Below, in pieces: positions 47,910 through 55,921 of a stretch of DNA of 64,000 nucleotides (the stretch's first letter is position 1; each line of letters begins with the position of its first letter). The position numbers and the translations under genes are program-made. The notes beneath the pieces were generated by a model. The model was not told the origin of the DNA, did no database searches, and saw only the letters and a program-made list of their open reading frames with translations. The DNA comes from Lachnospiraceae bacterium (GTDB lineage Bacteria; Bacillota; Clostridia; Lachnospirales; Lachnospiraceae). The DNA is taken from assembly GCA_017412055.1 (NCBI GenBank), contig JAFQOW010000016.1, forward strand, positions 1-64,000, given 5' to 3'.

Positions 47910-48572
47910 ATGAAAAGTTTAGTTAAAGATGCTCTCGTCCTTTTTGCCATAACACTTGTGGCTGGTTTATTGTTAGGTGTTGTATATGAAGTGACTAAGG
48001 CGCCTAGAGAAAAGCAGGCTGAACTCACTAGAATTAATGCTTTTAAAACTGTTTTTGCAGATTACTTTGAAGATAATGAAGAGTATAAAGATGTAGATAG
48101 TAAGAAAATTGATTTTGAAGATATTGACTTAAGCACAATTGATGATTTTAAAGAAAATCTAAAAAAAGCTGGATATTCTGAAAAGAAAGTAATAGTAAAC
48201 GAGGCAGTTACAGCAGTTGTAGATGATAAGGAAGTTGGTTATGCTGTGACAGTTACTTCTAAGGAGGGATATGGTGGAGATATTAAATTTACTGTAGGCT
48301 TTCTTAAAAACGGAACAGTAACAGGAATATCTTATCTTTCCATTTCAGAGACAGCAGGATTAGGTATGGAAGCAAAAAATTCATCATTTATTAAGTCATT
48401 TGTAGGCAAAAGTGGTGGACAATTTATAGTGAATAAAGATAATTCGTCTGGCTTACCAAATGAAATAGATGCCATATCAGGTGCAACTATTACTACGAGA
48501 GCTATTACAAATGGTGTTAATGCAGCATATGTCGCTTTAGTTGAGATTTTAGGAGGTGATATCAATGAGTAA
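47910..48572 (+). CDS. rnfG: Rnf complex subunit RnfG
   Basis: RnfG has one N-terminal membrane helix (about residues 9-28) and an extracytoplasmic FMN-binding domain. The covalent FMN threonine lies in the SGATITTRAIT motif near residue 190. The 220-residue length is typical. Its end overlaps the rnfE start by eight bases. Confidence 0.95.
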   Translation: MKSLVKDALVLFAITLVAGLLLGVVYEVTKAPREKQAELTRINAFKTVFADYFEDNEEYKDVDSKKIDFEDIDLSTIDDFKENLKKAGYSEKKVIVNEAVTAVVDDKEVGYAVTVTSKEGYGGDIKFTVGFLKNGTVTGISYLSISETAGLGMEAKNSSFIKSFVGKSGGQFIVNKDNSSGLPNEIDAISGATITTRAITNGVNAAYVALVEILGGDINE

Positions 48573-49284
48573 TGAAAAGAAATCAAATATTTTTTCGGTA
48601 TGCTTTGAAAGATTATTCAATGGTATCATAAAGGAAAATCCTACATTTGTTATGATGCTTGGTATGTGTCCAACACTTGCAGTAACTACCTCATGTATAA
48701 ATGGTATCGGCATGGGACTTACAACTACAGTGGTTTTGGCTCTTTCAAATGTGTTTATATCAATGCTTAGAAAGATTATTCCAAATAAGGCAAGAGTTCC
48801 AGCATTTATAGTTGTAGTTGCAAGCTTTGTTACTATGGTGCAGTTTTTATTAGAGGCTTATTTGCCATCTTTAAATGCTTCATTAGGTATTTATATTCCA
48901 CTTATTGTTGTAAACTGTATTATTCTTGGTAGAGCAGAGTCATATGCATCTAAGAATGCAGTTATACCTTCACTTTTTGATGGTATAGGAATGGGCCTTG
49001 GCTTTACTTTGGGCTTGGGTTCATTAGGTGCGTTAAGAGAGATAATTGGAGCAGGTAAGATATTTGGAATTAATATTATTCCAGACGCAATTGAACCTAT
49101 TAGAATCATAGGCTCTGCGCCAGGTGCATTTTTTGTACTTGCTTGTCTAGTGGCAATTCAGAATAAAATTAAGCTTTCTTCAGGAAAAAAGCCTAAGGAA
49201 GAAGCAGGTTGTAATGGAAATTGTGCAGCTTGTCAAAGTGTTTGTGAAAGCAAAAGTGATGATACAGTAAAGGAGGAAGAATAA
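48565..49284 (+). CDS. rnfE: Rnf complex subunit RnfE with C-terminal cysteine tail
   Basis: RnfE is a six-helix membrane subunit paired with RnfA. Conserved segments are NPTFVMMLGMCPTLAVTTS and GLGFTLGLGSLGALREIIG. The start is the ATG at 48565 behind AGGAGGTGAT. The last 30 residues form a hydrophilic tail with CNGNCAACQSVC, a four-cysteine motif that could bind metal or an Fe-S cluster. That role is inference. The protein has 239 residues. Confidence 0.94.
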   Translation: MSNEKKSNIFSVCFERLFNGIIKENPTFVMMLGMCPTLAVTTSCINGIGMGLTTTVVLALSNVFISMLRKIIPNKARVPAFIVVVASFVTMVQFLLEAYLPSLNASLGIYIPLIVVNCIILGRAESYASKNAVIPSLFDGIGMGLGFTLGLGSLGALREIIGAGKIFGINIIPDAIEPIRIIGSAPGAFFVLACLVAIQNKIKLSSGKKPKEEAGCNGNCAACQSVCESKSDDTVKEEE

Positions 49285-49285
49285 A

Positions 49286-49861
49286 ATGGGCGAATTGTTA
49301 AAAATTGCAGTAGCTACTGCGCTTATTAATAACGTTGTATTAAGTCAGTTCTTAGGTTTGTGCCCATTTCTCGGTGTATCAAAAAAGACTAAGACTGCAT
49401 TAGGTATGGGTGGAGCAGTTATTTTTGTTATGACTATAGCGTCTATATTATGTTATGGTGTATACGCTTTAATACTTGTTCCTTTCAATGTAGAATATCT
49501 TGAAACCATTGTATTTATTTTGTTGATAGCTGCATTGGTACAGTTTGTAGAAATGTTTTTAAAGAAATTTAGTCCCGCTTTATATAAAGCATTGGGCGTA
49601 TATTTACCTTTGATAACAACAAACTGTGCAGTTCTCGGTGTTGTAATTATCAATGTTCAAAAGGAATACAATTTTATTCAGGCAGTAGTTAATTCTTTGG
49701 GAACAGCCATAGGATTTACTGTAGCAATTGTTATCCTTGCAGGCCTTAGAGAAAAGATGGAGCACAATAATATAGCACCTGCATTTAAAGGCATGCCAAT
49801 AGTTTTAGTTACTGCTGGACTTATGGCTATAGCATTTAGTGGCTTTAGTGGTATATTTTAA
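49286..49861 (+). CDS. rnfA: Rnf complex subunit RnfA
   Basis: RnfA is a six-helix membrane protein homologous to RnfE. The signatures NNVVLSQFLGLCPFLGVSKK and LGVYLPLITTNCAVLGV carry the membrane Fe-S cysteines expected of this pair. The 191-residue length is exact for the family. It begins one base after the rnfE stop. Confidence 0.96.
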   Translation: MGELLKIAVATALINNVVLSQFLGLCPFLGVSKKTKTALGMGGAVIFVMTIASILCYGVYALILVPFNVEYLETIVFILLIAALVQFVEMFLKKFSPALYKALGVYLPLITTNCAVLGVVIINVQKEYNFIQAVVNSLGTAIGFTVAIVILAGLREKMEHNNIAPAFKGMPIVLVTAGLMAIAFSGFSGIF

Positions 49862-49873
49862 GGAGGTAGGTAA

Positions 49874-50680
49874 ATGAGTTTTGTAAGTATATTAGTTGCC
49901 TGCCTGGTTGTAGGTGTAACAGGTTTGATAATCGGTGTATTATTAGGTTATGCAGGCAAAGTGTTTGAAGTAGAAGTAGATGAAAAAGAGATAAAAATAA
50001 GAGAAGCCTTACCGGGAAGTAATTGTGGTGGCTGTGGTTATGCTGGTTGTGATGCTATGGCTGAAGCTATTGCTAAGGGAGAGTCTCCAGCTAATGGTTG
50101 TCCTGTGGGTGGTGTAGCGGTGGCTGAAGTGATTGGAAAAATTATGGGCACAGAGGTATCAACTACTAAGTATGTTGCTTATGTAAAATGTAGTGGTGAT
50201 TGTGAGTCAGCTCCTTTAAATTATGAATATCATGGCAATTTAAGCTGTAAGGAAGCAGTGTATGTTACAGGTAATGGACCTAAGAAATGTTCCTATGGTT
50301 GTATGGGCTTTGGTTCTTGTGTGGCAGTATGTGACTTCGATGCTATTCATATTGAGAATGGAATAGCTGTTGTAGACAGGGAAAAGTGTGTATCCTGTGG
50401 CAAATGTGTAAAAGAATGCCCAAAGAACCTTATTGAATTAGTTCCTTATGATAGCAGGGTATTTGTAGGTTGCAATTCTAAAGATAAAGGTGTGAATGTA
50501 AAAGCTGCTTGCAGCAAAGGCTGCATAGGATGCAAATTGTGTGAAAAGAATTGTAAATTTGATGCGATTCACGTTATTGATAACATAGCTTACATTGATT
50601 ATGAAAAATGTATTGGTTGTGGTGTATGTGCTATGAAGTGTCCTGTGAAAGTTATTGAGAAAATAGCAACAAATAAATAA
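49874..50680 (+). CDS. rnfB: Rnf complex subunit RnfB
   Basis: RnfB accepts electrons from ferredoxin. One N-terminal membrane helix is followed by a CGGCGYAGCDAMAEAI four-cysteine cluster domain and then ferredoxin-type clusters: CSYGCMGFGSCVAVC, CVSCGKCVKECP, CIGCKLCEKNC and CIGCGVCAMKCP. The 268 residues are typical. It closes the rnf operon and is followed by a terminator. Confidence 0.96.
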   Translation: MSFVSILVACLVVGVTGLIIGVLLGYAGKVFEVEVDEKEIKIREALPGSNCGGCGYAGCDAMAEAIAKGESPANGCPVGGVAVAEVIGKIMGTEVSTTKYVAYVKCSGDCESAPLNYEYHGNLSCKEAVYVTGNGPKKCSYGCMGFGSCVAVCDFDAIHIENGIAVVDREKCVSCGKCVKECPKNLIELVPYDSRVFVGCNSKDKGVNVKAACSKGCIGCKLCEKNCKFDAIHVIDNIAYIDYEKCIGCGVCAMKCPVKVIEKIATNK

Positions 50681-50690
50681 TTATGAGATG

Positions 50691-50735
50691 AAATGTCCAC
50701 AATTTATGAATAAAAATGTGGACATTTTACTTTTA
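50691..50735 (+). terminator. terminator of the rnf operon
   Basis: AAATGTCCACA (50691-50701) pairs perfectly with TGTGGACATTT (50717-50727) across a 15-base loop. TTTAC then TTTT follow. Confidence 0.7.
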
Positions 50736-50747
50736 ATGTGTTAAAGT
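50719..50747 (+). promoter_or_regulatory. possible promoter of the GGDEF-EAL gene
   Basis: TGGACA (50719-50724), a 17-bp spacer and TAAAGT (50742-50747). The -35 lies in the 3' arm of the rnf terminator. Confidence 0.4.
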
Positions 50748-50789
50748 AATAAAAGAGGATTTGTGAAAATACAAAGGAGGCTGTGTATT

Positions 50790-52463
50790 ATGGATATATC
50801 TAAAAAGCATAAATTAGAATCACAGTATGAAACAATACTTCATATATTATCCGAATGTACAGAAGATTATATATACATATATGATTTAAAAAATGATTTT
50901 TTTAGAATTTCAGCTGGTGCAGTAGATTTTTATAATTTGCCATCTAATAGATTTTACAATGCTACAGAACATATTCTTAATGCTGTTCATCCAGATGATA
51001 AGGCGATGCTTATTTCTGATTTAAGTCTAATTAAAGAAGGAAAAAGTACAAATCATGATTTGGAATATCGTTGGCTTGATAAACAAGGAAAAACATCTTG
51101 GATAAGCTGTCGAGGAAAAATTTATGATACAGGTGATGACGATGATATTGTTTTGGTTGGTAGAATTCATCGATTAGGACTTATAAGAAAAGCTGATGAT
51201 TTAACAGGATTTTTAAATCAAAATCAGCTTAAAATTAATTATCATAAATTTATGGAAGAAAATCCAAATTATTCTGGAGCATTTTTGATAATTGGTATAG
51301 ATAATATAAAAGGTATTAACCAAAAGTTTGGACTTACTGGTGGTGATATGGCTTTAGAGTTTGTTGGAGAAGCTATTCGAGAGTGCGTAAGAGCCGAATC
51401 AAGGATATATCGTGTAGAAGGTGATGAGTTCTTTATAAGAAATGGTGGCGATATTAATGATGCTAAAGATATGTATTATGCTATCAGAAGTAGACTAGAG
51501 CAGATGATTTCAGACCATGATTATGAGATAGTATTTACTATATCAGGTGGAGCATTTATTGCAAATGCAAATGTAAGATTTGAAGAACTTATGGTCAAAC
51601 TTGATTTTGCATTAAATAAGGCAAAGAAAAACGGAAGAAATTGTGTTGTTGGATACAAAGAGGAAGATTATTTAGAAAGTGTACATGTATTAAATATCCA
51701 AGAATTACTTCGTGATTCTATAAATAATGATTTTGCAGGATATGAGGTATATTATCAGCCACTTATTGATTCAAAGACACAGAGACTTATAGGTGCAGAG
51801 GCACTTCTTAGATGGGAGTGTGAAAAGTATGGAAGATTATCACCTGCACAATTTATTCCAATCTTAGAGGATAGCGGACTTATCGTACCTGTTGGTAAAT
51901 GGGTTGCATACACAGCTATTAAACAGTGTAAGGAATGGCAAAAAATCATTCCTGATTTCAAGATAAACATTAATTTATCTTATGTTCAGATTAGAAAGAG
52001 TAATGTAGCATTAGATATTATCAATGTAATCCAAAAGGTTGGTATTGAGCCACAGTATGTTACATTTGAATTTACTGAAAGTGGATATCTTGAGAATGAT
52101 ATTTCCGTTAAAAAGCTTATTAAGATATTTAACAATCAAGGGATTAAGTTAGCCCTTGATGATTTTGGTACAGGATATTCAAATCTTGCATATTTGCAGA
52201 ACTTCAACGTAGATGTAATCAAGATAGATCGTTCATTTGTCAATAAGGCGATGGAAGATAACAATATCTATAGTGTGATTAACCATATTATTGATATGGC
52301 ACACAATATCAATGTTACAGTATGCATAGAAGGTATTGAAAACACAGAAGAGCAGGATAAGATTTGTAAATTATTACCAGACACATTACAGGGATATTTA
52401 TTTGGAAAACCAAGTCCAGCTGAAGATTTTGAAAAAATGTATATGGCGAAATATAAGGAATAA
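50790..52463 (+). CDS. PAS-GGDEF-EAL cyclic-di-GMP protein, probably a phosphodiesterase
   Basis: The 557-residue cytoplasmic protein has a PAS domain (about residues 20-125), a GGDEF domain with the signature changed to EGDEF (VEGDEFFI), and a complete EAL domain. EAL catalytic features are present: EALLRWE, NINLSY, EFTESG, DDFGTGYSN, VIKIDRSF, EGIE and LQGYLFGKP. It probably hydrolyses c-di-GMP, with GGDEF acting as a sensor. I chose the ATG at 50790 behind AAAGGAGG. Confidence 0.88.
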   Translation: MDISKKHKLESQYETILHILSECTEDYIYIYDLKNDFFRISAGAVDFYNLPSNRFYNATEHILNAVHPDDKAMLISDLSLIKEGKSTNHDLEYRWLDKQGKTSWISCRGKIYDTGDDDDIVLVGRIHRLGLIRKADDLTGFLNQNQLKINYHKFMEENPNYSGAFLIIGIDNIKGINQKFGLTGGDMALEFVGEAIRECVRAESRIYRVEGDEFFIRNGGDINDAKDMYYAIRSRLEQMISDHDYEIVFTISGGAFIANANVRFEELMVKLDFALNKAKKNGRNCVVGYKEEDYLESVHVLNIQELLRDSINNDFAGYEVYYQPLIDSKTQRLIGAEALLRWECEKYGRLSPAQFIPILEDSGLIVPVGKWVAYTAIKQCKEWQKIIPDFKININLSYVQIRKSNVALDIINVIQKVGIEPQYVTFEFTESGYLENDISVKKLIKIFNNQGIKLALDDFGTGYSNLAYLQNFNVDVIKIDRSFVNKAMEDNNIYSVINHIIDMAHNINVTVCIEGIENTEEQDKICKLLPDTLQGYLFGKPSPAEDFEKMYMAKYKE

Positions 52464-52469
52464 AACGTA

Positions 52470-52497
52470 AAAAAGTCAGCAGTAAGCTGACTTTTTT
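52470..52497. terminator. bidirectional terminator between GGDEF-EAL gene and apbE
   Basis: AAAAAGTCAGC (52470-52480) pairs with GCTGACTTTTT (52486-52496) around AGTAA, with T-runs on both strands. Confidence 0.9.
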
Positions 52498-52505
52498 AAA
52501 ATTTA

Positions 52506-52532
52506 ATCGTAGTTGCCTTGCAACTGTAGCGA
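52506..52532. repeat. REP-like palindrome, copy 3
   Basis: ATCGTAGTTG (52506-52515) faces CAACTGTAGCGAC (52521-52533) around CCTTG. The CAACT core pairs fully and the outer part is less regular than in copies 1 and 2. It lies between the terminator and the apbE 3' end. Confidence 0.55.
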
Positions 52533-52554
52533 CTAAGCTTAAAGTTGTGTTGAT

Positions 52555-53583
52555 TTATTTAAGAGTAATATAGTCACCATCTTTCTTTAATCCATTAGAT
52601 AAATGGATATTATAATCTTTATCTATTATAATACATTCAACATCTTCGTAATGTTTTTTATTAGCTATTTCTAAAGCATTATTCTTACCTATAAGTATAA
52701 AACCAGTACTATAACAATCAGCCACAAGGGAGCTATCAGCTATGATGGTAACGGACAATATATCATTTTCAACAGGATATCCAGTAGAGGTATCTATGAT
52801 ATGATGATATATCTTATTATTTTCTTCAAAATAACGCTCATATATTCCCGAAGTGACAACTGATTTGTCTTTCACTTTTATAGCGCAAATTGGCTTAGAA
52901 TTATCATCAAAAGGTTTCTTTATACCTATTCCGTATAGGGAATCATCATATTTATCGCCTATAACCAATATATTACCACCTAAATCTATTAAGGCTTCAT
53001 TTATTCCTACAGTTTTAAAATATTCTGCTACTTTATCAGCTATATATCCCTTGGCAGTAGCACCTAAGGTGATTCGACTATTAGTGGAAACATTGTTAAA
53101 GTCTTTAAGTGTAGTCTCTATCAGCTCGTTTGATGGAATAATCTTTTTAGAAAAATCCCATAAGGCACATAAATCACCTGAATATATAGAAAATTTATCC
53201 TGAAATGGTAAAGAGATTTCTTCAGTTTTATAAATAATATCTTCTAAAGAAATACTTAGGTTAACATCATTGCCATTTAAAAATTCAGGATTATTATTTA
53301 ATATATATAATTCGCTTTGAGGATTTGTTGGACTACATATCTTTTCATACTTAGCACATATATCTATAGCTTCCTTTAAAATAGTGTCAAAATCCTTTGT
53401 AGCATTGGAGTTTTCCTTGCAATCATAAATAGTAATTTTTATATATGTATCAAAATAAAAGCCATCCCGTATTATCCCTTTATTTGAAAAAATATTTTTA
53501 CCGTCACTATTTCTAAAATATATAATTATTATTACAGAAAGGCAAAGCATCAAAATAATGGCTATAATCTTATCTTTTTTCAT
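52555..53583 (-). CDS. apbE: FAD:protein FMN transferase ApbE
   Basis: ApbE splits FAD and attaches FMN to threonines of exported proteins, here plausibly RnfD and RnfG from the operon 2 kb away. An N-terminal membrane helix (about residues 6-25) anchors an extracytoplasmic domain with LGATAKGYIADKVAEYF, ALIDLGGNILVIG and HIIDTSTGYPV. The ATG at 53583 behind AAGGAG is preferred over an upstream in-frame codon. The 342 residues are normal. No lipobox was seen. Confidence 0.94.
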   Translation of the reverse strand: MKKDKIIAIILMLCLSVIIIIYFRNSDGKNIFSNKGIIRDGFYFDTYIKITIYDCKENSNATKDFDTILKEAIDICAKYEKICSPTNPQSELYILNNNPEFLNGNDVNLSISLEDIIYKTEEISLPFQDKFSIYSGDLCALWDFSKKIIPSNELIETTLKDFNNVSTNSRITLGATAKGYIADKVAEYFKTVGINEALIDLGGNILVIGDKYDDSLYGIGIKKPFDDNSKPICAIKVKDKSVVTSGIYERYFEENNKIYHHIIDTSTGYPVENDILSVTIIADSSLVADCYSTGFILIGKNNALEIANKKHYEDVECIIIDKDYNIHLSNGLKKDGDYITLK

Positions 53584-53614
53584 GTAAATAAGCTCCTTAT
53601 ACATTCATACCAAT

Positions 53615-53643
53615 ATTATATCACAGCATAATGTAGTCACCAA
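53615..53643 (-). promoter_or_regulatory. promoter of apbE
   Basis: On the - strand TTGGTG (53643-53638), a 17-bp spacer and TGA-TATAAT (extended -10, 53620-53615). It lies 32 bp before the start and only 7 bp from the left end of the 658-bp palindrome. Confidence 0.6.
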
Positions 53644-53650
53644 ATATTTT

Positions 53651-54308
53651 TTCTTCAATTGGCAAAGCATAGATACTTACAATTCTCATTATCAGAACTT
53701 TTAAAATTACATTAGACGATTTTCTGCCATTTACGTATATGACTGCGTACGAAGTATCCATCTATTTTTCAACGCATCTTGAGGGTTCCGATGATTTGCT
53801 TATATGCCCCACTTGATACTAAGGCTGTGTGTATTTCCGTTAAAAACACAGCCTAGCTAGTGGTGTTCACAGGACATGGACAACGTTTCGATTTTCTATT
53901 TTCAGCATCCCGCGCCAAAGAATGCTTATTATCCACCTGCCTACATAACTCATCGGCTTGGCCGATTAACTCTCGCGCAGCGAGAGTAGCCAAGCCTCTT
54001 CAAACAGTATTTCGGCAGGTGGGCATTATCTTTGACGCGGGATGCTGAAAACTTAACAAAAATCTGCAAGTGTTGTCCATTGCCCTGCGAACAGCACCTA
54101 GCTAAAGGATGTGTTTTATCGGAAATATCACACAGTAATAAACTTGTATCAAGGGGGCATTTAGCAAATCACGGGTTCATCAAAACAGCGTTGAAAAGTA
54201 GATGGATATTCGTAGCAGTATATCAATACTTATATGCAGAAAATCGTCATCAATACTTAAAAAGTTCTGATAATGAGAATTATGTAATATGGGTGGCCAA
54301 TTGAAGAA
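53651..54308. repeat. 658-bp imperfect palindrome (foldback element or giant hairpin RNA)
   Basis: The two halves are inverted copies. Ends TTCTTCAATTGGC (53651-53663) and its complement (54296-54308) are identical. Other paired blocks, outside to centre: 53681-53702/54260-54281 (22 bp, perfect); 53715-53727/54236-54248 (13 bp, perfect); 53755-53775/54188-54208 (20 of 21); 53899-53921/54029-54051 (22 of 23); 53933-53941/54014-54022 (9 bp, perfect); 53955-53962/53989-53996 (8 bp). An 8-bp apical stem (ACTCTCGC/GCGAGAGT) has a GCA loop at 53977-53979. Short gaps and mismatches separate the blocks. No transposase or credible ORF is present. Possible 5-bp ATTTT flanking repeats (53646-53650, 54310-54314) are weak in A/T-rich DNA. 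This element occupies most of the 0.8-kb gap between apbE and the next gene. Confidence 0.85.
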
Positions 54309-54322
54309 GATTTTAATGGGTA

Positions 54323-54351
54323 TTGATTTTGTATGTGGATTATGATAGTAT
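54323..54351 (+). promoter_or_regulatory. promoter of the NusG-II/Gx genes
   Basis: TTGATT (54323-54328), a 17-bp spacer and TAGTAT (54346-54351, with TG at -14). It lies 15 bp from the right end of the 658-bp palindrome and 30 bp before the start. Confidence 0.6.
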
Positions 54352-54381
54352 AAGAACATAGGTTCGTTAGGAGGTGGATAT

Positions 54382-54768
54382 ATGAAAAGAAAATATTTGG
54401 CAGATATTTTGTTAATTATATTTTTGATTATATTGACTATTCTGATTAGTATTTTTATATATAGAGAGCCTGCTTCTGATGATTTGCAAGTTGAAGTCTG
54501 TGTGGACGGTGAGGTTATTAAAACATATCCATTGAAGAAGGATTCAGATTATTATATGGAGGATAAGCTTTCTATAGGTAATACATTGGTTATAGATGGT
54601 GGTTTTGTCTATATTAAGGATGCTAATTGTAATGATGAATTATGTGTTAAGCAGGGGCGAATAAAACGAGCTAATGAATCTATAATCTGTCTGCCACACA
54701 AATTGGTTGTCAGGATTACAAGTGGAGATGACAGTGGAAGTGATGATGAGTTGGATGTGATACAATGA
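54382..54768 (+). CDS. NusG domain II (DUF1312) membrane-anchored protein
   Basis: The 128-residue protein has one N-terminal membrane helix (about residues 8-27) and a small beta-rich extracytoplasmic domain. LQVEVCVDGEVIKTYPL and CNDELCVKQGRIKRANESIICLP, split here, match the NusG-II domain. From memory, related proteins stand with Gx-type transporters in the Listeria flavin-based extracellular electron transfer locus (EetA/EetB). The link here is inference, helped by divergent apbE. It overlaps the next gene by four bases. Confidence 0.85.
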   Translation: MKRKYLADILLIIFLIILTILISIFIYREPASDDLQVEVCVDGEVIKTYPLKKDSDYYMEDKLSIGNTLVIDGGFVYIKDANCNDELCVKQGRIKRANESIICLPHKLVVRITSGDDSGSDDELDVIQ

Positions 54769-55289
54769 TAAGTACTGTTTCAAAAAAGAATGCTGAGAAA
54801 ATTGCTATAGTAGGTATTTTTTCGGCCTTTGCAGCTATATTGTGCTATATAGAAGTGATAATTTCGTTTGGTATGTTTATACCAGGTGTTAAATTAGGTT
54901 TGGCAAATATTGCGATAGTAGTTGTATTATATATTTACGGATATAAATATGCTTTGCTTGTGAATATTGTAAGAATAATTGTAGTAGGATTGTTATTTAC
55001 AAATGTTTTTAGTATAGCTTTTAGTATGACAGGTGCATTGATTAGCTTTATCGTAATGGCATTTCTTAAGAAAATAGATATTTTTTCGCCTATAGGTGTT
55101 AGTGTGGCAGGTGGAGTAAGCCATAATATAGGACAGTTATTCATAGCATGTTTTATTATTTCAAGCTATAGTGTTGTAAACTATATACCTATTTTGATGA
55201 TAGCAGGTATTATATGTGGTTTTGTAATAGGATTAACTTCAATGGGAGTTATAAAATATACTAAAAAGTTCTTAGAAAGAAGGATATAA
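54765..55289 (+). CDS. Gx transporter family protein (HepS component I-like)
   Basis: This 174-residue membrane protein has five or six helices and belongs to the Gx transporter family, often annotated as heptaprenyl diphosphate synthase component I. Conserved features are FIPGVKLGLANIAIVVVLYIYG and GVAGGVSHNIGQLF-like VAGGVSHNIGQLFIAC. The substrate is not known. The ATGA overlap with the NusG-II gene indicates a functional pair. Confidence 0.87.
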   Translation: MISTVSKKNAEKIAIVGIFSAFAAILCYIEVIISFGMFIPGVKLGLANIAIVVVLYIYGYKYALLVNIVRIIVVGLLFTNVFSIAFSMTGALISFIVMAFLKKIDIFSPIGVSVAGGVSHNIGQLFIACFIISSYSVVNYIPILMIAGIICGFVIGLTSMGVIKYTKKFLERRI

Positions 55290-55290
55290 A

Positions 55291-55893
55291 ATGATTGGAT
55301 TTGTAAATGGAGAAATTGAAGATTTATATGAAGACCAGATTTTGATAGATTGTGGATTTATGGGGTACAATATTTATGTTTGTAAAAATGTTATCGAAAA
55401 TTATTCTATAGGTGATGAACTAAAGCTTTATACATATCTTAATGTAAGAGAAGATGCTATGAATCTATTTGGATTTCTATCAAAGGATGAGCTTAAGATT
55501 TTTAAGCTTTTAATTACAGTAAATGGAATCGGACCTAAGGGCGCATTGGCGGTACTTACCACTATGTCCCCAAATGATTTAAGATTTGCTATCTTTAAAG
55601 ATGATGCTAAAATGATAAGCAAGGTACCCGGAATTGGTGCAAAAACTGCCCAAAAGGTTATATTGGAGTTGAAGGATAAGTTAGATATTGGCTTTGATGT
55701 AGATAATAATAATTCACAATCGATTTATGATTATAATAATAGTGAAAAAGATGATATTGTTGATGAAGCAATACAAGCTCTCGTAGCGCTAGGTTATACT
55801 CAGAAGGAAGTTGCTAAGATAGTTAAAGGCTGTGATTTAAGTATGTGTTCAACCACAGAAGATGTTATAAAGGTTGTACTTAAGAATATTTAG
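55291..55893 (+). CDS. ruvA: Holliday junction helicase subunit RuvA
   Basis: RuvA binds four-way junctions as a tetramer and loads RuvB. An N-terminal OB fold ([21 protein letters not shown], split) is followed by two helix-hairpin-helix motifs ([13 protein letters not shown] and [19 protein letters not shown]). A C-terminal RuvB-binding domain ends at residue 200. It begins one base after the Gx gene stop. Confidence 0.96.
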   Translation: MIGFVNGEIEDLYEDQILIDCGFMGYNIYVCKNVIENYSIGDELKLYTYLNVREDAMNLFGFLSKDELKIFKLLITVNGIGPKGALAVLTTMSPNDLRFAIFKDDAKMISKVPGIGAKTAQKVILELKDKLDIGFDVDNNNSQSIYDYNNSEKDDIVDEAIQALVALGYTQKEVAKIVKGCDLSMCSTTEDVIKVVLKNI

Positions 55894-55921
55894 TTTAGGC
55901 TTTATACAAGGAGAAATATGT

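Noticed and set aside
53860..54304. Two short ORFs (62 and 90 codons) inside the 658-bp palindrome
   Set aside because: They are opposite arms of an inverted repeat read through, have no ribosome binding site or familiar motif, and their sequence follows the palindrome rather than a protein pattern.
53646..54314. ATTTT target-site duplication flanking the palindrome
   Set aside because: Five A/T bases in A/T-rich DNA are too weak to prove transposition; kept only as a possibility.
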